Source: Actinomycetota bacterium
GTDB taxonomy: Bacteria > Actinomycetota > Acidimicrobiia > Acidimicrobiales > Palsa-688
Reading direction: 5' to 3'
Length of the DNA stretch: 64,000 nt
NCBI GenBank assembly: GCA_021323695.1
Contig: JAJPKN010000068.1
Span: 62,001 to 126,000, forward strand
The notes under the pieces were generated by a model. That model ran no database searches, was not told the origin of the DNA, and saw only the letters and a list, made by a program, of their open reading frames with translations. Within the stretch, counting starts at the first letter, position 1, and each line of letters begins with the position of its first letter. Below are positions 17,223 through 25,444 of this stretch, piece after piece. A program made the translations under genes and the position numbers.

Positions 17223-17987
17223 GTGTCACTTGAAGGTTCGCTCGAGACGATCGCCTTGCCAGATGTGCTGGCGCTGCTGACCGTGACTGCCAAGACGGGG
17301 GAGCTGCGCATCGAAGCCAACGGCAGTGGCGGCAGCATCTGGTTCGACGCCGGCCGGCTGGCGGGCTTCGACGTGGGTGGGCAGAGGACTGCTTGCGACG
17401 CGCTCTTCTACCTGCTCCGGCTGAAAGAGGGCAGTTTCAACTTCCACACCGGTACCGTCCCGGCCAACACCGTGGCGCCCCAAGAGGTGGCCCCGGTCTT
17501 GGAGCAGGCAGAGAGCTGGTTGCTGGAGTGGCCCGACATCCAGGCCGCGGTGCCCTCCCTGGCCTCGGTGGTGCGCCTCCAGGGGCAGGTCAACGGCCCG
17601 GTGACCCTTCAGCCCGAGCAGTGGCAGCTGGTCACCACCATCGGATGGGGCCGGCCGGTGGGCGAAGTGCTGGCCGCCCTCGAGCTCGGCGAGTTCGAGG
17701 GGTGCAAGGCGGTGAAGGCCCTGGTCGACCAGGGGCTCGCCGAAGTGGCCTCGGTGGGCCACGAGCGGGCCAACGGGAGTGCCCAGGCCGCCAGCGCGGT
17801 GGGGGCCAGCCCAGCCAAGGCCGGGTGGCAGGATGGCGACGAGGTCAACGGTTCCGCGGAGATCTGGGGCGACCAAGAGGGCGAGGCCGCGGTTGATGCC
17901 GAGGAGCCAGAGCCGGTGCCCGAGCCGGTGCCCGAGCCGGTCAACCGGGGGCTCCTGCTCAAGTTCCTCGGCGCGGCGCGCAACTAG
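17223..17987 (+). CDS. DUF4388 (PATAN) domain protein at head of pilus locus
   Basis: A 254-residue soluble protein. Residues 1-100 match the DUF4388/PATAN fold (SLEGSLETIALPDVLALL, KTGELRIEANGSGGSIWF, GRLAGFDVGGQ, FYLLRLKEGSFNF), a domain found in bacterial signalling proteins and often near type IV pilus genes. The middle resembles a winged-helix-like segment and the tail has EPVPEP repeats before NRGLLLKFLGAARN. The GTG has GGAGG five bases upstream. The 228 bases before it (16995-17222) should hold the promoter, but I see no convincing -35/-10 pair. A regulatory or assembly role in the pilus system is inferred only from position. Confidence 0.82.
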   Translation: MSLEGSLETIALPDVLALLTVTAKTGELRIEANGSGGSIWFDAGRLAGFDVGGQRTACDALFYLLRLKEGSFNFHTGTVPANTVAPQEVAPVLEQAESWLLEWPDIQAAVPSLASVVRLQGQVNGPVTLQPEQWQLVTTIGWGRPVGEVLAALELGEFEGCKAVKALVDQGLAEVASVGHERANGSAQAASAVGASPAKAGWQDGDEVNGSAEIWGDQEGEAAVDAEEPEPVPEPVPEPVNRGLLLKFLGAARN

Positions 17988-18331
17988 CGCAACCAGCGCG
18001 CAACCAGCGCCTAACCAGCGCGACGAGCACCACCTCGCCCAGCCAGCAGCATTGGCTGGCACGGGCAGGAGCCGGTGGCCCCCGCCGCCGCCCGCAGCGG
18101 CGGACCGGTGCCCGGCTTCTGGCGGCTGGCCCGCCACCGACAGTGGCGGGCCACATGGCAGAACACTCAAAGTAGTATTACACTCACCTTACGTCTATAT
18201 CCCCAGGTAGTTGGAGAACAGGCCACCGCCCACGAGCCAGCCGGCTCAATCGGCCCGGGTGACCTGCCGACCATGAACAAGATGCCGTCCGCGGTGCTTT
18301 CGAGCACGCGCCGAGCTGGCCGGGAGCGCTG
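17988..18331 (+). other. non-coding spacer before pilB
   Basis: It begins with four imperfect copies of AACCAGCGC (17991-18021). An AT-rich patch follows at about 18168-18200, uncommon in this genome, and is the likeliest promoter site for pilB (TCTATAT at 18194). A 19-codon frame (18272-18332) starting MNKMPSAVLS ends in TGATG with the pilB ATG; it lacks a ribosome-binding site. No other gene is seen. Confidence 0.5.
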
Positions 18332-20050
18332 ATGCCAGACACAAGGGCCCGAGAGCGGGAAGACGCGCTGTCCGAAGACGAGCAGCTCGGCGTGGTGCTG
18401 GTCAAAAGCGGCCAGATCAGCGTCGAGCAACTGGGCGAGGCCCTGCGGCGGGCCAAGGACCGGGGCGTCAACCTGGCCCGGGTCCTGATCGAGGACAAGC
18501 TGCTGACCGAGGAGCAGTTCGTCGGCACCCTGGCCGAACAGCTGGGCCTAGAGTTCGTCGACCTGGCCACCTACCCGATCGACCCGACGGCGGCCCGCCT
18601 GGTGAGCGAGTCGCTGGCCCGGCGCTACACGGTGATCCCGATCGGGTGGTGGGAAGGCCGGCTGGTCGTGGCCATGGCCGACCCCTCCAACGTGTTCGCC
18701 ATCGACGACATCCGCACCATGACCGGTGCCGACGTGCGCCAGGTGGTGGCCACCAAGGAAGCGGTGCTGGCCGCCATCAACAAGTACCACCGCAAGGACA
18801 CCGAAGCCGAGCACATCAGTGCCGAGGCCTCCGCCAGCAGCGCTGCGGTTGAAGAGGACCGCCTGGTCAGCATCAAGGAGGTCCGGGAAGACGCCCCCAT
18901 CGTCCGGTTGGTCAACCTGCTCATCACCCAGGCCATTGCTGACCGGGCCTCGGACATCCACATCGAGCCGACGGGAAAGGACGTGCGCGTCCGCTTCCGC
19001 ATCGACGGCGTCCTCCACGAGATGATGCGCTCACCTCGCAACATACAAAACGGCATCATCAGCCGGCTGAAGGTGATGGCGGACATCAACATCGCCGAAC
19101 GGCGCGTACCCCAGGACGGGCGCATCACCACCTCGATCGAGGGCCGGGCGGTGGACCTGCGGGTGGCGACCCTGCCCACGGTGCACGGCGAGAAGGTCGT
19201 GATGCGCATCTTGGACAAGTCGACCGCCCACCTCGACCTGGCCGACTTGGGCTTCCTGCCCGTGAACATGGAACGCTACAAGGTGTCGTACACCAAGCCC
19301 TACGGCACCATCCTCGTGACCGGGCCCACCGGGTCGGGCAAGACCACCACGCTGTACGCCACCATCAACATCTTGAACGAGCCGACCAAGAACGTGATCA
19401 CAGTGGAGGACCCCGTCGAGTACCAGTTGGACGGCATCAACCAAATCCAGGTCAACAACAAGGCAGGCCTCACCTTCGCCGCCGCCCTGCGCAGCATCCT
19501 GAGGTCGGACCCCGACATCGTCCTGGTGGGGGAAATAAGGGACCGGGAGACGGCTACGATCGCCGTCGAAGCCGCCCTGACCGGTCACCTGGTGCTTTCG
19601 ACGGTCCACACCAACGACGCCACCAGCACCCCCAACCGGTTGATCGAGATGGGGGTCGAGCCTTTCTTGGTGGGCAGCGCCCTGGACTGCATCGTGGCCC
19701 AGCGCCTGGCCCGCAAGCTGTGCGAGCGCTGCAAGGTGGCCTACCCGGCGGACAAGGCCAAGCTGGAGAGCATGGGCTGGGACCTGGCCGGCCTGGAGCT
19801 GCCCGAGCACCTGTTCCACGCCAGCGGCTGCCAGGTGTGCAACAAGACCGGCTTCGCCGGCCGCTTCGCCGTGCACGAGGTGCTGAACGTGAACGAGGAG
19901 ATCGAGCGGATGATCGTCGAGCACGCCAACGCCGAAGACATCCGCAAGGCGGCCATCGCTGACGGCATGGTCACCCTGCGCCAGGCCGGCCTCATGGCGG
20001 CGGCCTCCGGCGTCACCTCCCTCGAAGAGGTCATGCGGGTCATCGCCTGA
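18332..20050 (+). CDS. pilB: type IV pilus extension ATPase PilB (GspE family)
   Basis: PilB is the hexameric ATPase that drives pilin polymerisation at the cytoplasmic face. The 572-residue protein begins with an MshEN-type N-terminal domain (LGVVLVKSGQISVEQLGEAL, about 22-41, then LARVLIEDKLLTEEQF), a module that binds cyclic-di-GMP in several GspE/PilB proteins. The motor domain has Walker A GPTGSGKTTTL (from 331), Walker B DIVLVGEIRD (about 395) and the His box TGHLVLSTVHTNDA. A zinc site is formed by two CxxC pairs (C464/C467 and C500/C503). It is the first motor gene of the pilus locus and ends facing the reverse-strand EAL-HDOD gene. Confidence 0.96.
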   Translation: MPDTRAREREDALSEDEQLGVVLVKSGQISVEQLGEALRRAKDRGVNLARVLIEDKLLTEEQFVGTLAEQLGLEFVDLATYPIDPTAARLVSESLARRYTVIPIGWWEGRLVVAMADPSNVFAIDDIRTMTGADVRQVVATKEAVLAAINKYHRKDTEAEHISAEASASSAAVEEDRLVSIKEVREDAPIVRLVNLLITQAIADRASDIHIEPTGKDVRVRFRIDGVLHEMMRSPRNIQNGIISRLKVMADINIAERRVPQDGRITTSIEGRAVDLRVATLPTVHGEKVVMRILDKSTAHLDLADLGFLPVNMERYKVSYTKPYGTILVTGPTGSGKTTTLYATINILNEPTKNVITVEDPVEYQLDGINQIQVNNKAGLTFAAALRSILRSDPDIVLVGEIRDRETATIAVEAALTGHLVLSTVHTNDATSTPNRLIEMGVEPFLVGSALDCIVAQRLARKLCERCKVAYPADKAKLESMGWDLAGLELPEHLFHASGCQVCNKTGFAGRFAVHEVLNVNEEIERMIVEHANAEDIRKAAIADGMVTLRQAGLMAAASGVTSLEEVMRVIA

Positions 20051-20114
20051 GCACCGGCTGGGCCGGGGCGGGAGAGGGTAGGGCGGTACCAGGGACAGAC
20101 GAGGTCAGGGCCGG

Positions 20115-20131
20115 GGCCGGCCAGGCCGGCC
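20115..20131. terminator. GC-rich inverted repeat between convergent genes
   Basis: GGCCGGCC (20115-20122), one base, then GGCCGGCC (20124-20131) lies between the ends of pilB and the reverse EAL-HDOD gene. Each arm is itself a palindrome and no T-tract follows, so the terminator role is only suggested by position. Confidence 0.3.
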
Positions 20132-20153
20132 AGGCCAACCGCCAGGCCCGGGT

Positions 20154-21419
20154 TCAGCGGGTGAGGTCGAGGACCTCGCACACATCCGCCGCCCAGGCCA
20201 CCGCCTGTAGGTAGCACTGGCCGACAACGGCGGGCGCCAGGCCCGAGCGGGTCTGGCTCCGCCAGGCGTTCAGCTCCCAGTCGACCACGTCGGAGAGGAT
20301 CTCACCCAGGCCGCCGGCCCGCTGGAGCAGGGCCTGTTCCAGCTCGCTCGACAGCGACATCCCCTCCACGATGCTGGCCAGGGGCGCCCGGAGCAACAGG
20401 TCGAGGGCGGAGACCAGGCCTACGGTGAACGCTGCGTCCGCCCGTTGGGGCTCGTGGCGGGCCAAGGCCATGAGCTCGGCCATGCGGGCGCGGGTCATGG
20501 CCATGAGCAGCTGCTCGTCTGAGCCCTCGTGGGTACCGGCCAGCAGCATGAGGGTCACCCAGGCCCGTACACGGCGCTCGCCCAGGAGCACGACCGCGTC
20601 CCGGACCGAACTGATCCGCCGGAACAACCCCCGGGCGGCGCCGGCGCCGGCGGCCCGCAGGAACCGGTAGCTGAGGGCGGCGTCGGTCTGGACGACCCGC
20701 TCGATGTCGCTGGCCGAGGCCAGCGGGTCGCACAGCTGGCGCAGCACCCGCACGCAGGTGGCCCGGCTGGGCGACAGGGACCGGCCCTCGATGACCTCCG
20801 GGCGGGACAGCAGGTACCCCTGGAACAGGTCGAAGCCGAGCCGCTGGCAGTAGGCGAGCTGTTCGCGGGTCTCCACCTTCTCGGCCACCAGGCGCACCCC
20901 GTAGAGGGAGCAGTGGCGGACCAGCTTCCTCAGCCGCTGGCGGTCGAGGGCCTGGACGTCGAGCTTGACCATGTCGACCAGCTCGAGCAGGGGGTCGTCC
21001 GCGCCGTCACCCCCGTAGTCGTCGAGCGCCAAGCCGTAGCCGTTGGCCAGCAGGCGCCGGCAGCCGGCCAGCACCTCGGCGTCCCGGGGGACGTCTTCGA
21101 GGACCTCGACCACGACCTGGCGGGGAGGAAGGGGGATGTCCTGGGGCCCGACGATGAACGAGCGGGTGGCGTTCACGAAGGCCAGCTTGGGGCCCACCAG
21201 CTGGGCCAGGCCGATGTCGAGGGCGGCGTGCACCAGCACCTCGGCGGTCATCACGTCGCCGCTGGGCGGGGGGGCGGAGGTAGCGTCCCGGTACAGCAGC
21301 TCGTAGCCGAGCACCGCCAGCTTGGCGTCGAATATCGGCTGGCGCCCGACCATGAACTGGGCCAGGGTGGGCCTGGGGTGGGACGAGCCGGCCGCAGTCG
21401 CGCTCCCTGCAGACCCCAT
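20154..21419 (-). CDS. EAL-HDOD (YuxH-type) signalling protein
   Basis: A 421-residue protein with an N-terminal EAL domain and a C-terminal HDOD domain. The EAL part reads FMVGRQPIFD, YELLYRD in place of the EAL signature, FVNATRSF, ALDDYGGDGADD, MVKLDVQ, LVAEKVET and FQGYLLSRP. Several metal-binding acidic residues remain, but EAL is ELL and the usual AEGVE is AEKVE, so phosphodiesterase activity is uncertain. The HDOD part (about 215-410) includes QTDAALSYRFLRAAG and ISSVRDAVVLLGERRVRAW. It is inserted in reverse between pilB and pilT, whose products both have MshEN-like domains. A role in cyclic-di-GMP control of the pilus is inferred. Confidence 0.88.
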   Translation of the reverse strand: MGSAGSATAAGSSHPRPTLAQFMVGRQPIFDAKLAVLGYELLYRDATSAPPPSGDVMTAEVLVHAALDIGLAQLVGPKLAFVNATRSFIVGPQDIPLPPRQVVVEVLEDVPRDAEVLAGCRRLLANGYGLALDDYGGDGADDPLLELVDMVKLDVQALDRQRLRKLVRHCSLYGVRLVAEKVETREQLAYCQRLGFDLFQGYLLSRPEVIEGRSLSPSRATCVRVLRQLCDPLASASDIERVVQTDAALSYRFLRAAGAGAARGLFRRISSVRDAVVLLGERRVRAWVTLMLLAGTHEGSDEQLLMAMTRARMAELMALARHEPQRADAAFTVGLVSALDLLLRAPLASIVEGMSLSSELEQALLQRAGGLGEILSDVVDWELNAWRSQTRSGLAPAVVGQCYLQAVAWAADVCEVLDLTR

Positions 21420-21641
21420 CAGTCATTTATCGGGTGGTGGGGCCTGGCCCTTACCTCTGCCGGCACCGAGGCCGGAGGTCGGTGCAAGCTCAGGCCCGGG
21501 CTTTGCTGTGCCCGGGCCTCACGGCTGGCTGGCGCCCCGCGGGCTCAAGGTCTTGACCGGGGCCGGGTGCTCAAAGTGGGGGCCGGCGCCCCGGGCCCGG
21601 CGGGCTCAAGGTCTCGGCCGGGCCAGCCGAAGCAAGAAAGG

Positions 21642-23180
21642 ATGCAAAGTACCTCGCGCCTGGTGGGAGAGTTCCTGGTCAACCGGAAGGTGCTCTCCAA
21701 GGACACCTTGGAGGAGTCGCTGCGCCGGGAACAGGAGACCGGGGTCCCGCTGGCCAAGATCCTGGCCAGCGACGGCCTGGTGGCCGAACGGGACCTGGTG
21801 GCGGCGATCGCCGACCAGATGAAGCTCGGGTTCTGGGACCCCTCGGTGGTGCCCATTTCCCCGATGGTCGAGTCCATGCTCCCGCCCGAGCTGGCCCGCA
21901 AGTACGTGGCTGTGGCCGTGTCCCTGGCCGGCGACGGGCTGGTGGTGGCCATGGAGAACCCCTCCGACGAGGCTGCCGTCCGGGAGCTCAGCCGGGCCAC
22001 GGGCTGGAAGGTCGTCCCCTGGCTGGCGGCCCGCAGCGACATCGTGGGCACCATCAACGAGATGTACGGGCCGGCGGCGGCGCTGGCCGAGGACGTCGTG
22101 GCCGAGATGCCGCGGCACTTGTCGCTCAACCAGATGCTGGCCGAAGCGGTGGCCCAGCGGGCCTCGGACCTGCACATGACCGCCGGCCTCCCCCCAACCA
22201 TCCGGGTGGACGGGGACCTGCGGCCCCTGGAGGGCTACGAGCCGCTCAACCCCTCCCAGGTGCGGGACCTGGTCTACGCCGTGCTCTCCAACAAGCTGCG
22301 GGAACGCTTCGAGGAGGAACAGGAGCTGGACACCTCCCACGTGGTGCCCGGCGTGGGCCGGTTCCGTATGAACGTGTTCCAACAGCGCGACGCGGTGGGC
22401 GCGGTGCTGCGCAGCATCCCCTTTGAGATCCGCTCCCTGGAAGAGCTGGGCATGCCCCCCTCGGTGGCCCAGTTCGCCGAGCTGCCCCGCGGCCTGGTGC
22501 TGGTCACCGGGCCGACCGGCTCGGGCAAGTCGACCACCCTGGCCGCCCTGATCGACATCATCAACCGGACCAAGCCGCTCCACATCATGTCGGTCGAGGA
22601 CCCCATCGAGTACCTCCACCACCACAAGGTGGCGGTGGTGAACCAGCGGGAGGTGGGCGAGGACACCAAGAGCTTCGCCCAGGCCCTGAAGCACGTCCTG
22701 CGCCAGGACCCCGACGTGATCCTGGTGGGCGAGATGCGGGACCTGGAGACCATATCCACGGCCCTCACCGCAGCCGAGACCGGCCACCTGGTCTTCGCCA
22801 CCTTGCACACCCAGGACGCGCCCCAGTCCATCGACCGCATCATCGACGTCTTCCCCGCCCACCAGCAGCAGCAGATCCGCACCCAGCTGGCCACCACCAT
22901 CCAGGGGATCGTCACCCAGCAGCTGCTGCCCCGGGCGGGGGGTACCGGCCGGGTGGTCGCCTGCGAGATCCTGGTGGCCACGCCGGCGGTGCGCAACCTG
23001 GTGCGGGAGGGCAAGACCCACCAGATCTACTCAGCCATGCAGGCGGGGGCCAAGTACGGCATGGTGACCATGGACCAGTACCTGGCCAACCTGGTCAAGC
23101 GGCGCATCGTCGAGCGCAGCGTGGCCGAGGAGCGCTGCCAGAACCTCGAGGACCTGCGACGGCTGATCGAGGCGCCGTGA
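21642..23180 (+). CDS. pilT: type IV pilus retraction ATPase PilT with added N-terminal MshEN-like domain
   Basis: PilT powers pilus depolymerisation. The C-terminal 360 residues are typical: LNQMLAEAVAQRASDLHM, Walker A GPTGSGKST (about 291), Walker B DVILVGEMRDLETI, His box THLHTQDAP-type ATLHTQDAPQSIDRIIDVF, and AVRNLVREGKTHQI, the PilT AIRNLIRE signature. About 150 extra residues precede this: RLVGEFLVNRKVLSKDTLEE and LAKILASDGLVAERDL resemble the MshEN domain of PilB/GspE. Ordinary PilT has about 350 residues; this has 512. ATG 21642 is directly preceded by AGAAAGG, a tight spacing. No tetracysteine zinc site is present, which also separates it from PilB. Confidence 0.93.
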   Translation: MQSTSRLVGEFLVNRKVLSKDTLEESLRREQETGVPLAKILASDGLVAERDLVAAIADQMKLGFWDPSVVPISPMVESMLPPELARKYVAVAVSLAGDGLVVAMENPSDEAAVRELSRATGWKVVPWLAARSDIVGTINEMYGPAAALAEDVVAEMPRHLSLNQMLAEAVAQRASDLHMTAGLPPTIRVDGDLRPLEGYEPLNPSQVRDLVYAVLSNKLRERFEEEQELDTSHVVPGVGRFRMNVFQQRDAVGAVLRSIPFEIRSLEELGMPPSVAQFAELPRGLVLVTGPTGSGKSTTLAALIDIINRTKPLHIMSVEDPIEYLHHHKVAVVNQREVGEDTKSFAQALKHVLRQDPDVILVGEMRDLETISTALTAAETGHLVFATLHTQDAPQSIDRIIDVFPAHQQQQIRTQLATTIQGIVTQQLLPRAGGTGRVVACEILVATPAVRNLVREGKTHQIYSAMQAGAKYGMVTMDQYLANLVKRRIVERSVAEERCQNLEDLRRLIEAP

Positions 23181-23208
23181 GCGGCGCCAGCTGGGAAAGG
23201 AACCGCTG

Positions 23209-24444
23209 ATGGCCCAGACCACCTTTGCCTACAGGGTCCGCGACACCCAGGGCAACATCGTCAAAGGGACCCTGGACGCCGAGGACAAAAAGCTCGTCGC
23301 CAGCCGGCTGCGCCAGATGGGCTACACGCCCATCGACATCGAGGCCAAGAACGCGGGCACCTTGAACAAGGAGATCCGGATCCCGGGGCTCACCGACCGG
23401 GTGAAGCTGAAGGAGCTGGCCGTGTTCTGCCGGCAGTTCTCGACCCTGATGAGCTCAGGCCTCACGCTGCTGCGGTCCCTCACCATCCTGGTCGACCAGA
23501 CCGAGAACAAGGCCCTGGCCAGGGTCGTCTCCGACATCCACACCCAGGTGGAACGGGGCACCTCGCTTTCCCAGGCCCTCAACAGCCACCCTCGGGTGTT
23601 CAACCGGCTGTTCATCGCCATGGTCCGAGCGGGGGAGGCCAGTGGCGGCCTGGACCAGTCCCTCACCTCCCTGGCCACCATGCTGGAAAAGCAGGCGTCG
23701 CTGCGGGGCAAGATCAAGTCGGCCATGGCCTACCCGGTGGCCGTGCTGTTCCTGGTGCTGTTGATCGTCTCGGCCATCATCTTGTTCATCGTCCCCATCT
23801 TCAAGAAGATCTACGCCAGCCTGCACGGGACCCTGCCCTACCCGACGCGGGTGCTCATTTCGGTGTCCAACGCGGCGGTCAAGTTCGGCCCCATCATCTT
23901 GGGCGTGGCCCTGCTCGGCCTGGCCGGGCTCACCCGGTGGCTGCGGACGCCCCAGGGCAAGGCGACCTGGGACACGACCGTGCTCAAGCTGCCCATCTTC
24001 GGCGGGCTCATGCGCAAAACGGCCATTTCCCGCTTCTGCTCGACGTTCTCGGCCCTGCTGCGGGCGGGCGTGCCGGTGCTCGAGTCCCTGGAGATAACCA
24101 AGGAGACGGTGAACAACGTCGTCGTCGCCCGGGGCATCGACGCCATGAGCGAGGGGGTGCGCCGGGGCGAGCCCATCGCCGGCCGGCTGGGCTCGCAGCC
24201 CGTCTTCCCTCCCATGATCTCCCAGATGATGACCGTGGGGGAGGAGACAGGCGCCTTGGACGCCATGCTGGGACGGGCGGCCACCTTCTTGGAGGACGAG
24301 ATCCAGCGCACCGTGGAGGCCCTCACTTCCCTGCTGGAGCCGGTGCTGATCGTGATCCTGGGCGGGGCGGTGGGCTCGATGGTCATCTCGCTGTACCTGC
24401 CCATGTTCAACGTCTACAAGTTGGTGAACGCGGGTGGGAGCTAA
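23209..24444 (+). CDS. pilC: type IV pilus inner-membrane platform protein PilC
   Basis: PilC is the membrane platform on which the PilB and PilT motors act. The 411-residue sequence has the duplicated T2SSF domain: first copy LAVFCRQFSTLMSSGLTLLR with VRAGEASGGLDQSL, second copy FCSTFSALLRAGVPVLESL with MTVGEETGALDAML. Three membrane helices are clear: about 175-195 (VAVLFLVLLIVSAIILFIVP), about 220-240, and the C-terminal ILGGAVGSMVISLYLPMF. The ATG has AAAGGA upstream. It follows pilT by 28 bases and is probably cotranscribed. Confidence 0.96.
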   Translation: MAQTTFAYRVRDTQGNIVKGTLDAEDKKLVASRLRQMGYTPIDIEAKNAGTLNKEIRIPGLTDRVKLKELAVFCRQFSTLMSSGLTLLRSLTILVDQTENKALARVVSDIHTQVERGTSLSQALNSHPRVFNRLFIAMVRAGEASGGLDQSLTSLATMLEKQASLRGKIKSAMAYPVAVLFLVLLIVSAIILFIVPIFKKIYASLHGTLPYPTRVLISVSNAAVKFGPIILGVALLGLAGLTRWLRTPQGKATWDTTVLKLPIFGGLMRKTAISRFCSTFSALLRAGVPVLESLEITKETVNNVVVARGIDAMSEGVRRGEPIAGRLGSQPVFPPMISQMMTVGEETGALDAMLGRAATFLEDEIQRTVEALTSLLEPVLIVILGGAVGSMVISLYLPMFNVYKLVNAGGS

Positions 24445-24708
24445 GCCGGCAATCGGCGAAGACCGCGAAGCGGTGGCCCTAAAGCCCTCCAGTGCGGCAG
24501 TCGAGACCTGGGTTAGCGAGCACCAGAGCAGGCGCGCCGCAACCGGTGGGCGCGCCAGGCAAGCAGCCCGAAACGCCGAGCAGTGAGCGAACAAAGGGGC
24601 CGGGCGGCCGTTCTGGGGTGGCAAGACCGGGGCAGACCCGGGGCCGACGAGGCCCGTGAGGCTCGTGAGGCTCGCACCTAGGCCTCTCGACACAGAGAAA
24701 GGAAACAA

Positions 24709-25290
24709 GTGCTGAAGGACCTGTACAAGCGGCGCCGTGAGGAGGAAGAGGGCTTCACCCTCATCGAGCTCATGGTCGTCGTGCTCATCTTGGGCATTTT
24801 GATGGCCATCGCCATCCCGACCTTCCTGGGGGCCCGCAGCAGCGCCAACGACGCGGCCGCCCAGAGCAACGCGACCAACGTGACCACCAGTGAGCTGGCC
24901 TACCAGGTCAACAACGGGACCTTCGTGCCCAGCGGCGCTGGCGCCAGCAAGCTGGACTCCTCGATCCCCTGGGTGACCGGCGGGGCAGCGTCAGGGAAGG
25001 TAGACGTGTGGGTGGCTAGCTCTTGGAGTTCGACCATAGCCGGTGGGACTAACGACGCTTCGACTGCCACTGGCAACGTCTTCTTGTTGGAGGCGCTTTC
25101 CGGCAGCAACGACTGTTTCATTGTCATGTCCGACCAGACCGGCAACGGCGTCACCGCGTACGCCGTCACCACTGGAGGCTGCCCCTCCGCTCTGCCGTCA
25201 ACGGAGCCCGATTCAACGTTGGGCCCCGGTGCTGCTAAGAACAAGGCATCTACTCTGCCTGCGAACAGCCACTGGTACTCCAGCTGGTAG
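24709..25290 (+). CDS. pilA: type IV major pilin (PilA-like prepilin)
   Basis: A 193-residue prepilin. The class III leader MLKDLYKRRREEEEG is cut after Gly15, leaving mature Phe1 and Glu5 in FTLIELMVVVLILGILM, the N-methylated pilin helix. The globular part has a Ser/Thr/Gly-rich body and two Cys residues (NDCFIVM and TGGCPS), consistent with the C-terminal disulfide loop of pilins. GTG is preceded by AAAGGAAA. The 264-base spacer upstream (24445-24708) contains a tandem GTGAGGCTC pair near 24656 and a short ACCGC-GAA-GCGGT hairpin near 24464, suggesting its own promoter. It is the first pilin in the locus and likely the structural subunit. Confidence 0.94.
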   Translation: MLKDLYKRRREEEEGFTLIELMVVVLILGILMAIAIPTFLGARSSANDAAAQSNATNVTTSELAYQVNNGTFVPSGAGASKLDSSIPWVTGGAASGKVDVWVASSWSSTIAGGTNDASTATGNVFLLEALSGSNDCFIVMSDQTGNGVTAYAVTTGGCPSALPSTEPDSTLGPGAAKNKASTLPANSHWYSSW

Positions 25291-25444
25291 TACCGGCGAC
25301 TGCCTGAACATTGACGCTTGGGGCCGGCCGGGAGGCCGGCCCCAAGCTGCGCCAGGAGGGCGGGTGGAAGTCGTTACAGGGCGAGGGCGGGCGCGCCGAT
25401 ACCTGATGGATGGACCACGAGGAGACCGGACGAGTGGAGCGCGC

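Noticed and set aside
24619-24634. Sigma-54-like sequence (TGGCA then GGGCA) upstream of the pilin gene
   Set aside because: Only a partial match, the distance to the start is about 75 bases, and sigma-54 is generally absent from Actinobacteria.
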